Made by a program: the position numbers and the translations under genes
Notes under the pieces: model-generated
The model's input: only the letters and a program-made list of their open reading frames with translations
What the model was told of the DNA's origin: nothing
Databases searched by the model: none
NCBI GenBank assembly: GCA_013407085.1
Contig: JACCGJ010019932.1
Location: forward strand, 1 to 64,000
Origin: Atriophallophorus winterbourni
Lineage: Eukaryota; Platyhelminthes; Trematoda; Plagiorchiida; Microphallidae
Length of the DNA stretch: 64,000 nt
Reading direction: 5' to 3'
In this document: positions 1-10,084 of the stretch, piece after piece
Position numbering within the stretch: position 1 is the first letter of the stretch
Layout: the number at the start of each line of letters is the position of its first letter

Positions 1-454
1 ATTTTGATATATAACATTTCTTTTGTAATTATTTTATTGGGAATCTTCTGTTCACATATTTGGTGAAGCTTTTGTTTGAATTTATTGTTGAAGCCATTGT
101 CGGTCATTGTTGTTGAATTTGATTGCCATTTTGGGCACTTGTATTTGGCTTGTATTTTGACACCACTTTTGGGTGTCTTTTCTTTGATAGACATTTTGGA
201 CGGCAATTTTGGTAACTCCTTTTATTCTATTTATATCTCAGGTCGTCATTGAACTTGTTTGCATTGATATAATTGATTCTGGAGTATTTTGACTTCACTG
301 TTTGCTGTACGTTCCTATACAGTTGAGGTTTGTATAATTATTGTTGTTGTAATTGTTGCTAATTACAGTACCGTATAACATCCGAATTGTGGTTTTGAAT
401 TTGTCGAACTATGAAACGGGTGGAAAACGCGTTACTCACGTCACAGACGTTACA
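1..454 (+). mobile_element. BEL/Pao LTR, 5' truncated by window start
   Basis: This stretch aligns by eye with the BEL LTRs at 21870-22430 and 24822-25392 and, in reverse complement, with 35143-35719. It shares blocks such as CATTGTCGGTCATTGTTG and the end CACGTCACAGACGTTACA. The complete relative is about 575 bp, so roughly 120 bp lie left of the window. The terminal GTTACA pairs with the TGTAA- start of the family, the normal inverted LTR ends. No BEL coding sequence follows, so this is either a 3' LTR or a solo LTR. Confidence 0.8.
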
Positions 455-797
455 ATTATTGACTATTGCTATTGTTGTACTTCATATTTCATATTTTTTA
501 CATGTACATTTTGGCCTTGTATGCTTCATTCGAATTAATGTTTGTACAATACACTTTTTGGCGCTTAATATAATTTCGAACCTTCGGACTTTGTCTTGTT
601 CCGTGGTTGCAAAGTTTGCGTAGGTCTCGTCGTGCGATAATTGAGATTAACGGATCCTGAAATCATTTTAGCGCATTCTACACCTTGGATTCCATCACAG
701 ATTTTCCTGTGCTTATTATCTCGCAAACGTTGGACTTCACTAGATCTTTCGTTGGACCATTGCTCATTTGGTCTTTCAGTGAGTTTATTCCATTTTT
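455..797. other. Unassigned AT-rich stretch
   Basis: Between the BEL LTR end and the NL1 tail I see no convincing ORF, tail, terminal repeat or match to other parts of the window. It could be flanking host DNA. Confidence 0.4.
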
Positions 798-1277
798 TAA
801 ATAAATAAATAAATGAATATTTTATTCTTGGAATTCCAAGGCTTGCTAAGCATATCGATAATTATCAAAGTTGTTTGTATACATAAAGCATAAAAATGGA
901 CAATAATTATTAACATTTTCAAGGTCATACGTGCTGATAATTTTTCGTTCGTTAAAATGGACCAGGTAAATGATAATCAATCAGTTTGGCAGAAATACAT
1001 TATATGAGCAGTTATTGTATGAAATCGGGTGAGGGGAAAATGACATAAAGAATATTAAAAAACAATGGACCGGAACATCGAAGATGTGAGGAATCTCATA
1101 GAGTCAGAATCTTCAAAAATGTTCAGTGGGAACACATTATTATTGTCGAATATATGTTTTGAGAGTGTCTTTTTATGGGTATTCGCAGAAGATTCAGCGT
1201 CGCAGTGTTGCCTCGTTTGTGAGTCGGAATTCTTCACATGGATGTAAAGAGGTAATCTGGAAAATAAATACTAAGGG
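798..1277 (-). mobile_element. NL1 non-LTR retrotransposon, 3' UTR and tail
   Basis: This is the reverse complement of the 3' end of the NL1 copy at 28565-31085, minus the transposon inserted there. It ends in an AAATA-type simple tail (798-815), the usual 3' terminus of a target-primed element. The same tail type closes the copies at 31085 and 38797. Gypsy-1 sits immediately upstream (right side), and the NL1 body resumes at 5661, so this is the downstream half of an interrupted copy. It is non-coding. Confidence 0.8.
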
Positions 1278-1482
1278 TGTAATGGATAGCGATGAATAGA
1301 TTCTGGGGCTGCGTGTATTCCAGTTATATCCACATACAATTTTGACTTCCAGACAACCACAAAAGAGCGGAAACCGTGCGTAGACAAATAGTGTATTGTA
1401 ATTATCGAGAGCTTAACAACAAGAAAATTTGAATTACAAAACTGTTGATTACTATTGATTAAATATTTGAACCGTCACCACA
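1278..1482 (-). repeat. Gypsy-1 3' LTR
   Basis: 205 bp. In element orientation it starts TGTGGTGACGG and ends TTACA. It matches 5456-5660 along its full length with about 18 substitutions and no evident indels. Confidence 0.92.
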
Positions 1483-1493
1483 GATTCCCCTCT
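1483..1493 (-). other. Gypsy-1 polypurine tract
   Basis: In element orientation a purine run, AAGAGGGGAA, sits directly before the 3' LTR start TGTGGTG. This is the position and composition of the plus-strand primer of LTR elements. Confidence 0.75.
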
Positions 1494-1680
1494 TAGAGTG
1501 TCGAACAAGAAAAAGACGCTCGAAAAAAAACATTATGTTATAAAATCGTCAAACTTTTAGGGAAAATGTACCTTGCGGCCTGAATTGGTTTGTCTGTCGG
1601 GTGGTTTGATACACGAACGGAATGGGTGTTTATCATGGGTAAGGTTGGTTTCTGGTGAATCAGAAGAAGGGACGTGTTGG
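1494..1680 (-). other. Gypsy-1 3' untranslated region
   Basis: AT-rich non-coding sequence between the integrase stop and the polypurine tract. No other feature seen. Confidence 0.6.
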
Positions 1681-2499
1681 TCAGTAGTAGATGTCTGTGG
1701 AGTAATGTTTCGGGTATTTGCTTTCGCTTGTTGGTTCTACGTAAGCGACTTTCAGACGATCGATACTCACAGTTTCTCTTGATCCATCCCGGTCAATTAC
1801 GAAATACTTGGGATGCCTGCTGAGCACCTTGTACGGACCAGTATATGGTGGTTGAACTCGTTGACGTACATGATCAGCGCGCATAAACACAAAGTCGCAG
1901 GTAGACAAGTCTGCCGTGATATAGAACGTTTGGGCTTGTTGGCGAGTAGGGATAGCTCGTAATAATTTCATGAAGCTGCGAAGGCGACTAACATATTGTG
2001 GAGCTGTAAGATCATTTGGTGAATCGAAAGATGTCAGAAATTCGCCCGGTAGGTTAGGTGTACTCCCGTACACTATCTCAGCAGCTGAGCAACCCAGGTC
2101 TTCTATTACGGTTGTACGGATACCAAGAGGCTCCAAAGGCAATGACTCGGACTGACGTTCTGAATTTCCGTGACACATGATTGCGGCTTTTAGTTGCCGG
2201 TGAAATCTTTCGACAAAGCCATTTGAAGAAGGATGATAGGCTGTAGTCTGTATGTGCTTTGTACCGAGTGTTCTATTCAATTCCCGAAAAAGCGTTGACT
2301 GGAATTGAGAACCTCTGTCAGTGGTAATAGTGTTCCGTACACCAAAGTTGCTGATCCAATGTTGAACGAAAGCTTTCGCAACCGTTTCTGCACTGCTACT
2401 GGGTATGACTACAGCCGATGGCCAACGAGTAAAACGGTCGACGCAGCTCAATATATAAGAGCAACCATAAGAGACCGCTAATGGATCAACGAGATCCAA
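1681..2499 (-). pseudogene. Gypsy-1 integrase core and C-terminal domain
   Basis: 272-codon open stretch. It covers the DDE integrase core, which inserts retrotransposon cDNA into chromosomes, and the C-terminal chromatin/DNA-binding region. The visible acidic residues are the Asp of the initial DLVDPL strand, the Asp of TTDRGSQF and the Glu of NGFVERFHR, so the catalytic triad is present. A GPY-type C-terminus (PPYTGPYKVLSR, then VSIDRLKVAYVE) closes the protein, as in Mag-like Gypsy elements. The start shown is only the first Met after a damaged zinc-binding region; in life this was part of a gag-pol polyprotein. The right arm holds a copy truncated inside the core at 21869. Confidence 0.92.
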
Positions 2500-2936
2500 G
2501 TGAACGTGCTGAAAGCGCTCCGTAACAGGTGAAAATACACCAGGGGAACTGATGGTGTGACGTTAGACTTTGCTTTGTTGACATCGGAGGCAACTCTTGG
2601 TCCAAAGTTAAATGTCTTTATGCATGTCAGACCAAAGATAACGAGAGCTAATCAGCTTTCAAATAGCTTTTACTCCGGAATGTGATAAACCATGTAAATG
2701 CTCGAATACGGTACGTCTTCAATCTGATGGTACAATTGGACGGACATGTCACAAACCAGATAAGAATTGGAATTAGATATCGGAATATGGCGGATTTTAC
2801 CCGATTGTGAAGTAATATACCGACTCATTATAGGGTCATTTTGCTGCGAACGTACTAATTGCTCAAAGTCGATTCCAGGCAGGTCGATAGTACATAACTG
2901 AATCCGAGAGAATGTATCCGCAACTGTGTTTGACAA
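2500..2936 (-). pseudogene. Gypsy-1 linker and integrase zinc-binding region, broken
   Basis: An 88-codon open piece (2670-2936) covers the RNase H to integrase linker (NTVADTFSRI, a typical Gypsy block). The following 170 bp still encode remnants of the HHCC zinc-binding domain (a CLRCQ-like Cys pair just before 2550), but with stop codons. The right-arm copy has gained an extra stop in this region: a GAA glutamate codon reads TAA at about 21388. Confidence 0.8.
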
Positions 2937-3017
2937 GACGGAAAGATATCGAATGTCACTCGTGAATTGCGAGATATAATCTAAGTGACGTATTTCTTGA
3001 GGCGAATATTGATCCGA

Positions 3018-3461
3018 TTATGCAGAAAGAGCAAACGTTAAGGGCTTGTGATCGGTCCATACTGTGGAATCACGGCCTTCAAGCAAATGTCTGAAATGTC
3101 GTATCACATAATAGATAGCCAGTAACTCACGGCCGAACGTACTGTATTGAGTTTCAGCTGGTTGAAGACGACGAGAAAAGAAAGCGAGTGGCTTGGTGAT
3201 ATTGTCTCCTTCTTTTCGAAGGACCACGCCGACTGCTTCTTGTGATGCGTCTGTAACAAGAGACAGTCGAGCATTGGGGTTCGTTGAAAAATGAGCCAGT
3301 GAAGTGACTTTGTTTAGTGCAGATTTGAGTTGTTCGAATGATTTGATGGCTTCGTCATTCATTTTAAATTCACATTTTTTTCCACGTAACAAGTCAGTCA
3401 ATGGTTGTGAAATCATAGCACATTGCGGAATAAAGCGTCTATGATAGTTGACCAAACCCAA
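3018..3461 (-). pseudogene. Gypsy-1 RNase H domain
   Basis: 147 codons. The first 40 residues are the RT connection (GLVNYHRRFIP, LTDLLRGKK). RNase H follows, which degrades RNA in RNA/DNA hybrids: LVTDASQEAVGVVL carries the first catalytic Asp, FGRELLAI the Glu, and VWTDHKPLTF the next Asp. The piece ends at a TAA where the polyprotein should continue into the linker. It overlaps the preceding RT piece in another frame, marking a frameshift near 3440. Confidence 0.9.
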
Positions 3462-4362
3462 GAAACGTCTGACTTGACAGATGGAGCTGGGACATGGATA
3501 ATCTTGGATAGCTGAGGTAACGGTTTTATATCGGAACTATCAATTCGGTGTCCAAGAATTTCGGTAGAACTCACACGAAACAGGCATTTATCTGGATTAA
3601 CCACAATGCCGTAGTGAGATAGACGTTGAAATACTCAACGGAGGTGTTTAAGATGTTCAGTGAGATTTGTACTCGCGACTAGGACATCATCAATGTACAC
3701 GTAGACGAAAACAAGACCGAGGAAAACTTGGTCCATGAATCTCTGGAAGGTCTGTGCAGCATTGCGTAGACCGAATGGCATCCCGAGAAATTCGAACAGA
3801 CCAAATGGAGTTGTGATGGCAGTTTTGGGAATATCTTCGTCAGCTACAGGAATTTGATGATATGCCAGCACTAAATCCAACTTCGAGAACACAGATTTCC
3901 CGTGAAGAGATAGTGCAAAGTCGTGTATGTGCGGGATTGGATATCGATCGGGATCGTTACACGATTTGAAGCACGATAATCGCCACATGGACGCCAGGCG
4001 TCCGGTTAGTTCATTTTGACCATGTGAAGAGGATTGGTCCAAGGTGAATTCGATGGACGGATTATTCCGAGTTCCATCATATGCTTGAATTCTCGTTTAG
4101 CAGCTTCAACTTTGTTAGGCGCCAGTCTGCGTGGTCTACTGAAAACCGGGAGTCCACGGGTTTCGATATGGTGTTTCATATCATACTTCAGAGGAGTAGC
4201 GTGTGCACGTAGTTTGAATATATCCGAATATTTCCTCATGAGAGAAACGTAATTCGGTGCATCATCTGAAATCAGGACTCGAATAATTTGTATGGGTGAA
4301 TTACACAAATAGTCGATGACATTATTCATTGTGACATTGTCAATGAGTTTTCGTGTACTCAC
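3413..4362 (-). pseudogene. Gypsy-1 reverse transcriptase, three frame-broken pieces
   Basis: RT is spread over three open pieces. 4006-4362 holds the N-terminal block (GLPVFSRPRRLAPNK, then [10 protein letters not shown]). 3635-4042 holds the palm ([33 protein letters not shown], and catalytic YIDDVLVAS). 3413-3604 holds the thumb entry (NPDKCLFRVSSTEILGH). A TAA interrupts the first piece, and frame changes lie near 3958, 3625 and 3440. The catalytic Asp pair is intact. The right-arm copy (19747-20696) shares these breaks and adds one more stop, so the damage predates the duplication. Confidence 0.9.
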
Positions 4363-4542
4363 GTTGACTGAAAGATTAAAGTGTGAGAGGAAATTGGCTC
4401 CCAGTATAGAGCTTTTGACATCGTCAACAGTGAAAATCCATCAAACGTTACGTCGCAGAACGATGTCAATGGAGAGTGATCGTTGGTCGAATGTGGTTAT
4501 TCGAGTGCCGTTCGCCGTTTGTAGGGTCAGTGAAGAGTGGTT
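4363..4542 (-). pseudogene. Gypsy-1 protease/RT spacer with stops
   Basis: Codes in broken frame for the stretch between the protease active site and RT (an ILGANFLSHF block, typical of retropepsin C-termini, is readable near 4390). Two in-frame stops separate it from the open pieces on either side. Confidence 0.65.
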
Positions 4543-5121
4543 TCAGTATTCTGAATTTTTACGTGGGATGACGCTCAGTTCGGCTCCCGTGTCGATCAGA
4601 AAACTAACATTCGTTGTACCACCAGTGACGTAGAATAAACGGTTGGTGTTATTGCCAGACAGAGCTGAAGCTTCTACTGCCTGGCTTCGCGGCTTCTCTG
4701 ATTTTGGTTTTGCGTTTTGAAGCTGCATGTGGTTCCCTCCACTACGAGGACGGCTTCGACTTCTGATTAAGTGCTGTATTTGCGAAGTCAAATTGCTAAT
4801 TTGGGATTTCAAATCAGATATATCCGTGTTTAAATCTGCGCAGGAAGTGCAAGGAGTGGAAATCGGTTGGCTGACCGTGCAGATTGATGTGGTACGAGAG
4901 ATGTCGTAGACTTCATCTGCAACTTGAGCAAGCTTGTCTAGATTACTGTCGTTTTTCATGATAACCAGAACTTTACGCAAATCGTCTAGCAAACTATGGA
5001 ACCAGACATGTCGAATCATTGGATCGTCAAACTTCTGTGTGCCTTGCAACTGTAACAAATGGCGTAAGTGTTCTGAGGGTGTACGATCTTCTAGCTCAGA
5101 GCTGAATAGGAGTTTTCGCAA
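4543..5121 (-). pseudogene. Gypsy-1 Gag C-terminal half and protease N-terminus
   Basis: 192 codons. The start continues the capsid-like Gag (LEDRTPSEHLRHLLQLQGT, then MIRHVWFHSLL, which is typical of Mag-like elements). A coiled-coil-like stretch (ISDLKSQISNLTSQI) and a basic Arg/Ser stretch follow, and the piece ends in an aspartic protease motif, FLIDTGAELSVIP. I find no CCHC zinc knuckle between the basic stretch and the protease, where relatives have one. The open frame ends just after the protease active site. A stop at about 5122 separates it from the N-terminal Gag piece, in the same frame. Confidence 0.88.
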
Positions 5122-5127
5122 TTTTTG

Positions 5128-5455
5128 CTAATCGGTGGAACCGATTCGAGAGGTAATCGAAGATTTGAGCTTATCATAAGGATCTGTGGTAGGTTGATCA
5201 TAAATTAAATCGGCAACTTCTCTAGCGATGGAGGTTGAAACCATTCCGACAACACGGTTGTAGCGTGTGCGTTGTGTTCGAACTCGGTATGACTCGAATA
5301 GAGCTTCGATTTGTGCAAACCATAGACGTGGTTCTGTCGCGTTGAAGACTGGTAATGTGAATTGATTGATAAAATAATCTTTCATTTTGTTTTTGTTATT
5401 TGCACTATGGTTCATTGCGTTAATCGAATTAAATGCGTGTTCGGGATCACCAATT
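5128..5455 (-). pseudogene. Gypsy-1 Gag N-terminal half
   Basis: Encodes the capsid-like N-terminal block (FTLPVFNATEPRLWFAQIEALF, shown in part: PRLWFAQIEALF), ending at TGA/TAG-type damage near 5125. The open frame runs upstream into the LTR to 5565, but that part is LTR sequence and not Gag; likely starts are the Met codons near 5415 or 5370. The right-arm copy encodes an identical peptide. Confidence 0.85.
5441..5455 (-). other. Gypsy-1 primer-binding-site candidate
   Basis: In element orientation AATTGGTGATCCCGA directly follows the 5' LTR. Mag-like elements have a TTGGTGA-type sequence here, complementary to a tRNA 3' end. I cannot name the tRNA. Confidence 0.55.
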
Positions 5456-5660
5456 TGTAGTGGATAGCGAGGAATAGATTCTGAGACTGCGTGTATTCCA
5501 GTTATATCCACATACAATTTTGAATCCCAGACAACCACAGAAGAGCGGGATCCGTGCGTAGACAAAGAGTGTATTGTAATTATTGTGAGGTTAACAACAA
5601 GAAAATTAGAATTTTAAAATTATTGATTACTATTGATTAAATATTTGAACCGTCACCACA
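5456..5660 (-). repeat. Gypsy-1 5' LTR
   Basis: 205 bp, the partner of 1278-1482. About 95 bp of it (from 5566) have been included in the tandem triplication, so partial LTR copies also lie at 7259-7353 and 8952-9046. Confidence 0.92.
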
Positions 5661-6465
5661 AAGGACGAAGTGACTGTTCACTATGAAAGTTGGAAAACTG
5701 ATATTACTGTTAATATCCAGCAATGGCATGATTGTATAGTTCATCTAATGAGACATCTAGGTTGAGAAGTTTCATCAATTTTCCAACTGTGAGAAATGAA
5801 TTCAGATGTGATTTAAAATCACGTAGTGAGGTACAAAGTCTTATGTTTTTCGGAAAAATATTCCAGAGTTTAGTGTATTTATTTAGGTAGAAGTTAGTTC
5901 TTACTTTCGTACAGGATCTAGGTCATTCCACTAGGTTATCTTGATTTCTCTAATTATATCTAGAATCTTGTCGGAAGCGAATAGACGAATTTATATGTAT
6001 ATCATCAGAAGATAATATTATAAAGAACAGTATTAGGTTGTGTCTAATTCTACGGAACCATAGTGGTTCTAGCTTGAGCTGCTTACATCTTTCTCTATAT
6101 GATTGATTCGAGCTATATCCGGTGATTGATTTGGTAAAAGTACGTTGTACTTTTTTCAAAAGGATGGTATCGGTTTTATTTATACTGCTATATATTATAT
6201 TACAGTAATCAAAGAGGGGTATGGTGAAAAGTTTATAAAGTTCTAACTTACACTGTGGGAGAGTAAAGAACTTATGAATCATATTAACACTCTGCTTTGC
6301 CTTTGAGATCACGTGATGTATATGGTCGTTGAATGTGAGCGATGCTGAATATTTGAACCCAAGATCACGTGTGCAATCGATAATTTGAATAGGATTACCA
6401 TTAAAAAGGATTGAGTTATCAGGAATTGTCCATCTCAAAGGCATGAACTTATATTATTCTACAGA
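5661..6465 (-). pseudogene. NL1 RT C-terminal region, unit 1
   Basis: The minus strand encodes 164 open codons (5950-6444) of the C-terminal (thumb and beyond) part of a CR1/Jockey-like reverse transcriptase. IIDCTRDLGFKYSASLTFNDHIHHVI corresponds to the post-palm block (DLGF then HI) and EKVQRTF-like text to the usual QRRFTK block. After a stop at about 5950 the frame resumes to the conserved end DELYNHAIAGY at 5711. The copy is 5' truncated at about 6465, so the palm and endonuclease are absent. The Gypsy insertion lies directly downstream. Confidence 0.85.
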
Positions 6466-6699
6466 CTTATTTTGGGTCAACTGCAATCTCTCAATCGGCC
6501 TTCACCCGTTTTATGTAACCTTCACTACGTCAAACACGTTTCGACCGCAGAGTGAGGTTTTCGGCAAGACTCGTCAATTATATACCACAAGTGGTGTATT
6601 GAGCGTTCATCGATCGACTCACGCTCAAGGGAGTGAGTTCTGTAGCAAATTGTAATTTAATTTTCATTTCTTGAATATTTGTTCTTTTATTTTCAATTA
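6466..6699. repeat. Stem-rich 230-bp cassette, unit 1
   Basis: Unassigned sequence between the truncated 5' end of NL1 and the tail of NL2. It contains the inverted repeats described under the right-arm copy at 17409-17639. Copies exist in all three tandem units and in both other arms. Confidence 0.6.
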
Positions 6700-7258
6700 G
6701 TTCAGTTCAGTTCAGTTGCGCAGGACAGTAAGTAGCTAACAAGCCAACCGAGCGTCCACAATTTCTTTCCGTGGAAAGCTGCGGAGAAGCAACCACCACT
6801 GCCAAAGCGTTTTTTTCTCATTATGATTTGGATATCTCCGACGATCCCGACGCCAAGAGATTATCCGGTTCGTATTTAGAATGCACCTCGTTATGAATGA
6901 TGCTGGAAAATAAAAAATAAATTTCTCTTCACCAGTACAATGAGAGGTCAGCTAAAGAAGAGTTGTGTATTAAAAAACAAACAGAACACAAGCATTTACT
7001 TACATACCAGACAACGCTAAAAATGTTGAACTACCTAATCTTGCCTAGAAATTAGGGTAAAATGCGGTCCAAAACGTTCTTAAATCTCGCGACAGAACAG
7101 CATTATATAAGTTCATCTAGAAGCCGGTTCCATAAATTAACCACCCTGAGGTTGAAAAATATTTTTTGGGAGTATAGTCTACATCGCTCTTTAGCAAGTT
7201 TGAGTGAATCTCCGCGAATGCCAAGCCCGGGACTTAAGGAAAAGAAGTCGTTCTTGAT
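6700..7258 (-). pseudogene. NL2 3' end, unit 1
   Basis: Starts with a TTCAG pentamer tail (6700-6718; AACTG in element orientation), then the NL2 3' UTR and the last 65 or so codons of the NL2 reverse transcriptase (7062-7258). It is cut at the tandem joint, so the rest of the gene is missing here. Confidence 0.82.
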
Positions 7259-7353
7259 AGAGTGTATTGTAATTATTGTGAGGTTAACAACAAGAAAATT
7301 AGAATTTTAAAATTATTGATTACTATTGATTAAATATTTGAACCGTCACCACA

Positions 7354-8158
7354 AAGGACGAAGTGACTGTTCACTATGAAAGTTGGAAAACTGATATTAC
7401 TGTTAATATCCAGCAATGGCATGATTGTATAGTTCATCTAATGAGACATCTAGGTTGAGAAGTTTCATTAATTTTCCAACTGTGAGAAATGAATTCAGAC
7501 GTGATTTAAAATCACGTAGTGAGGTACAAAGTCTTACGTTTTTCGGAAAAATATTCCAGAGTTTAGTGTATTTATTTAGGTAGAAGTTAGTTCTTACTTT
7601 CGTACAGGATCTAGGTCATTCCACTAGGTTATCTTGATTTCTCTAATTATATCTAGAATCTTGTCGGAAGCGAATAGACGAATTTATATGCATATCATCA
7701 GAAGATATTATTATAAAGAACAGTATTAGGTTGTGTCTAATTCTACGGAACCATAGTGATTCCAGCTTGAGCTGCTTACATCTTTCTCTATATGATTGAT
7801 TCGAGCTATATCCGGTGATTGATTTGGTGGAAGTACGTTGTACTTTTTCCAAAAGGATGGTATCGGTTTTATTTATACTGCTATATATTATATCACAGTA
7901 ATCAAAGAGGGGTATGGTGAAAAGTTTATAAAGTTCCAATTTACACTGTGGGAGAGTAAAGAACTTATGAATCATATTAACAATCTGCTTTGCCTTTGAG
8001 ATCACGTGATGTACATGGTCGTTGAATGTGAGCGATGCTGAATATTTGAACCCAAGATCACGTGTGCAATCGATAATTTGAATAGGATTACCATTAAAAA
8101 GGATTGAGTTATCAGGAATTGTCCATCTTAAAGGCATGAACTTATATCATTCTACAGA
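7354..8158 (-). pseudogene. NL1 RT C-terminal region, unit 2
   Basis: Tandem copy of 5661-6465. It encodes the same 164-codon piece (7643-8137) with a few substitutions, and the same stop and 5' truncation. Confidence 0.85.
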
Positions 8159-8392
8159 CTTATTTTGGGTCAACTGCAATCTCTCAATCGGCCTCCACCC
8201 GTTACATGTAACCTTCACTACGTCAAACACGTTTCGGCCGCAGAGTGAGGTTTTCGGCAAGACTCGTCAATTATATACCACAAGTGGTGTATTGAGCGTT
8301 CATCGATCGACTCACGCTCAAGGGAGTGAGTTCTGTAGCAAATTGTAATTTAATTTTCATTTCTTGAATATTTGTTCTTTTATTTTCAATTA
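8159..8392. repeat. Stem-rich cassette, unit 2
   Basis: Near-identical tandem copy of 6466-6699. Confidence 0.6.
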
Positions 8393-8951
8393 GTTCAGTT
8401 CAGTTCAGTTGCGCAGGACAGTAAGTAGCTAACAAGCCAACCGAGCGTCCACAATTTCTTTCCGTGGAAAGCTGCGGAGAAGCAACCACCACTGCCAAAG
8501 CGTTTTTTTCTCATTATGATTTGGATATCTCCGACGATCCCGACGCCAAGAGATTATCCGGTTCGTATTTAGAATGCACCTCGTTATGAATGATGCTGGA
8601 AAATAAAAAATAAATTTCTCTTCACCAGTACAATGAGAGGTCAGCTAAAGAAGAGTTGTGTATTAAAAAACAAACAGAACACAAGCATTTACTTACATAC
8701 CAGACAACGCTAAAAATGGTGAACTACCTAATCTTGCATAGAAATTAGGGTAAGATGCGGTCCAAAACGTTCTTAAAACTCGCGACAGAACAGCATTATA
8801 TAAGTTCATCTAGAAGCCGGTTCCATAAATTAACCACCCTGAGGTTGAAAAATATTTTTTGGGAGTATAGTCTACATCGCTCTTTAGCAAGTTTGAGTGA
8901 ATCTCCGCGAATGCCAAGCCCGGGACTTAAGGAAAAGAAGTCGTTCTTGAT
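8393..8951 (-). pseudogene. NL2 3' end, unit 2
   Basis: Tandem copy of 6700-7258, cut at the same base. Confidence 0.82.
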
Positions 8952-9046
8952 AGAGTGTATTGTAATTATTGTGAGGTTAACAACAAGAAAATTAGAATTT
9001 TAAAATTATTGATTACTATTGATTAAATATTTGAACCGTCACCACA

Positions 9047-9850
9047 AAGGACGAAGTGACTGTTCACTATGAAAGTTGGAAAACTGATATTACTGTTAAT
9101 ATCCAGCAATGGCATGATTGTATAGTTCATCTAATGAGACATCTAGGTTGAGAAGTTTCATTAATTTTCCAACTGTGAGAAATGAATTCAGATGTGATTT
9201 AAAATCACATAGTGAGGTACAAAGTCTTATGTTTTTCGGAAGAATATTCCAGAGTTTAGTGTAATTATTTAGGTAGAAGTTAGTTCCTACTTTCGTATAG
9301 GATCTAGGTCATTTCACTAGGTTATCTTGATTTCTCTACTTATATCTAGAACCTTGTCGAAAGCGAATAGACGAATTTATATCTATATTATCAGAAGATA
9401 TCATTCTAAAGAACAGTATTATATTGTGTCTAATTCTACGGAACCATAGTGGTTCTAGCTTGAGCTGCTTACATCTTTCTCTATATGATTGATTCGAGCT
9501 ATATCCGGTGATTGATTTGGTAAAAGTACGTTGTACTTTTTCAAAAGGATGGTATCGGTTTTATTCATACTGCTATATATTATATCACAGTAATCAAAGA
9601 AGGGTATGGTTAAAAGTTTATAAAGTTCTAACTTACACTGTGGGAGAGTAAAGAACTTATGAATCATATTAACACTCTGCTTTGCCTTTGAGATCACGTG
9701 ATTTACATGGTCGTTGAATGTGAGCGATGCTGAATATTTGAACCCAAGATCACGTGTGCAATCGATAATTTGAATAGGATTACCATTAAAAAGGATTGAG
9801 TTATCAGGAATTGTCCATCTCAAAGGCATGAACTTATATTATTCTACAGA
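9047..9850 (-). pseudogene. NL1 RT C-terminal region, unit 3
   Basis: Third tandem copy, with an extra frameshift (a base lost in the poly-T near 9540) that shortens the open piece to 124 codons (9455-9829). Its downstream half resembles the spacer copy at 13990-14300 more than units 1 and 2, suggesting conversion or a mosaic origin. Confidence 0.85.
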
Positions 9851-10084
9851 CTTATTTTGGGTCAACTGCAATCTCCCAATCGGCCTCCACCCGTTTCATG
9901 TAACCTCCACTACGTCAAACACGTTTCGACCGCAGAGTGAGGTTTTCGGCAAGACTCGTCAATTATATACCACAAGTGGTGTATTGAGCGTTCATCGATC
10001 GACTCACGCTCAAGGGAGTGAGTTCTGTAGCAAATTGTAATTTAATTTTCATTTCTTGATTACTTGTTCGTTTATTTTCAATTA
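9851..10084. repeat. Stem-rich cassette, unit 3
   Basis: Third tandem copy of 6466-6699. It reads TTGATTACTTGTTCG where units 1 and 2 read TTGAATATTTGTTCT; the right arm and third copy share the unit 3 form. Confidence 0.6.

Larger units (their letters stand above)
1278..5660 (-). mobile_element. Gypsy-1, complete Mag-like LTR retrotransposon, dead
   Basis: A complete Ty3/Gypsy element in minus orientation: 5' LTR 5456-5660, gag, protease, RT, RNase H, integrase, polypurine tract, 3' LTR 1278-1482. The order and the GPY-type integrase C-terminus fit the Mag-like branch. The two 205-bp LTRs differ at about 18 sites by hand count (about 91 percent identity), so it is an old insertion. It lies in an NL1 3' UTR about 50 bp past the stop codon. 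The flanks give a short CCTT target duplication, and the empty site can be read at about 14420 and 28575. Several frameshifts and stops disable gag-pol. There is no env-like ORF. Confidence 0.93.

Noticed and set aside
1678..5660. Possibility that Gypsy-1 is an endogenous retrovirus with env
   Set aside because: The space between integrase and the polypurine tract is under 200 bp, and no envelope-like ORF exists.
6443..6655. 70-codon plus-strand ORF repeated in each tandem unit
   Set aside because: It is antisense to the cassette and the NL1 start. Its conservation is explained by recent duplication, and no domain is visible.
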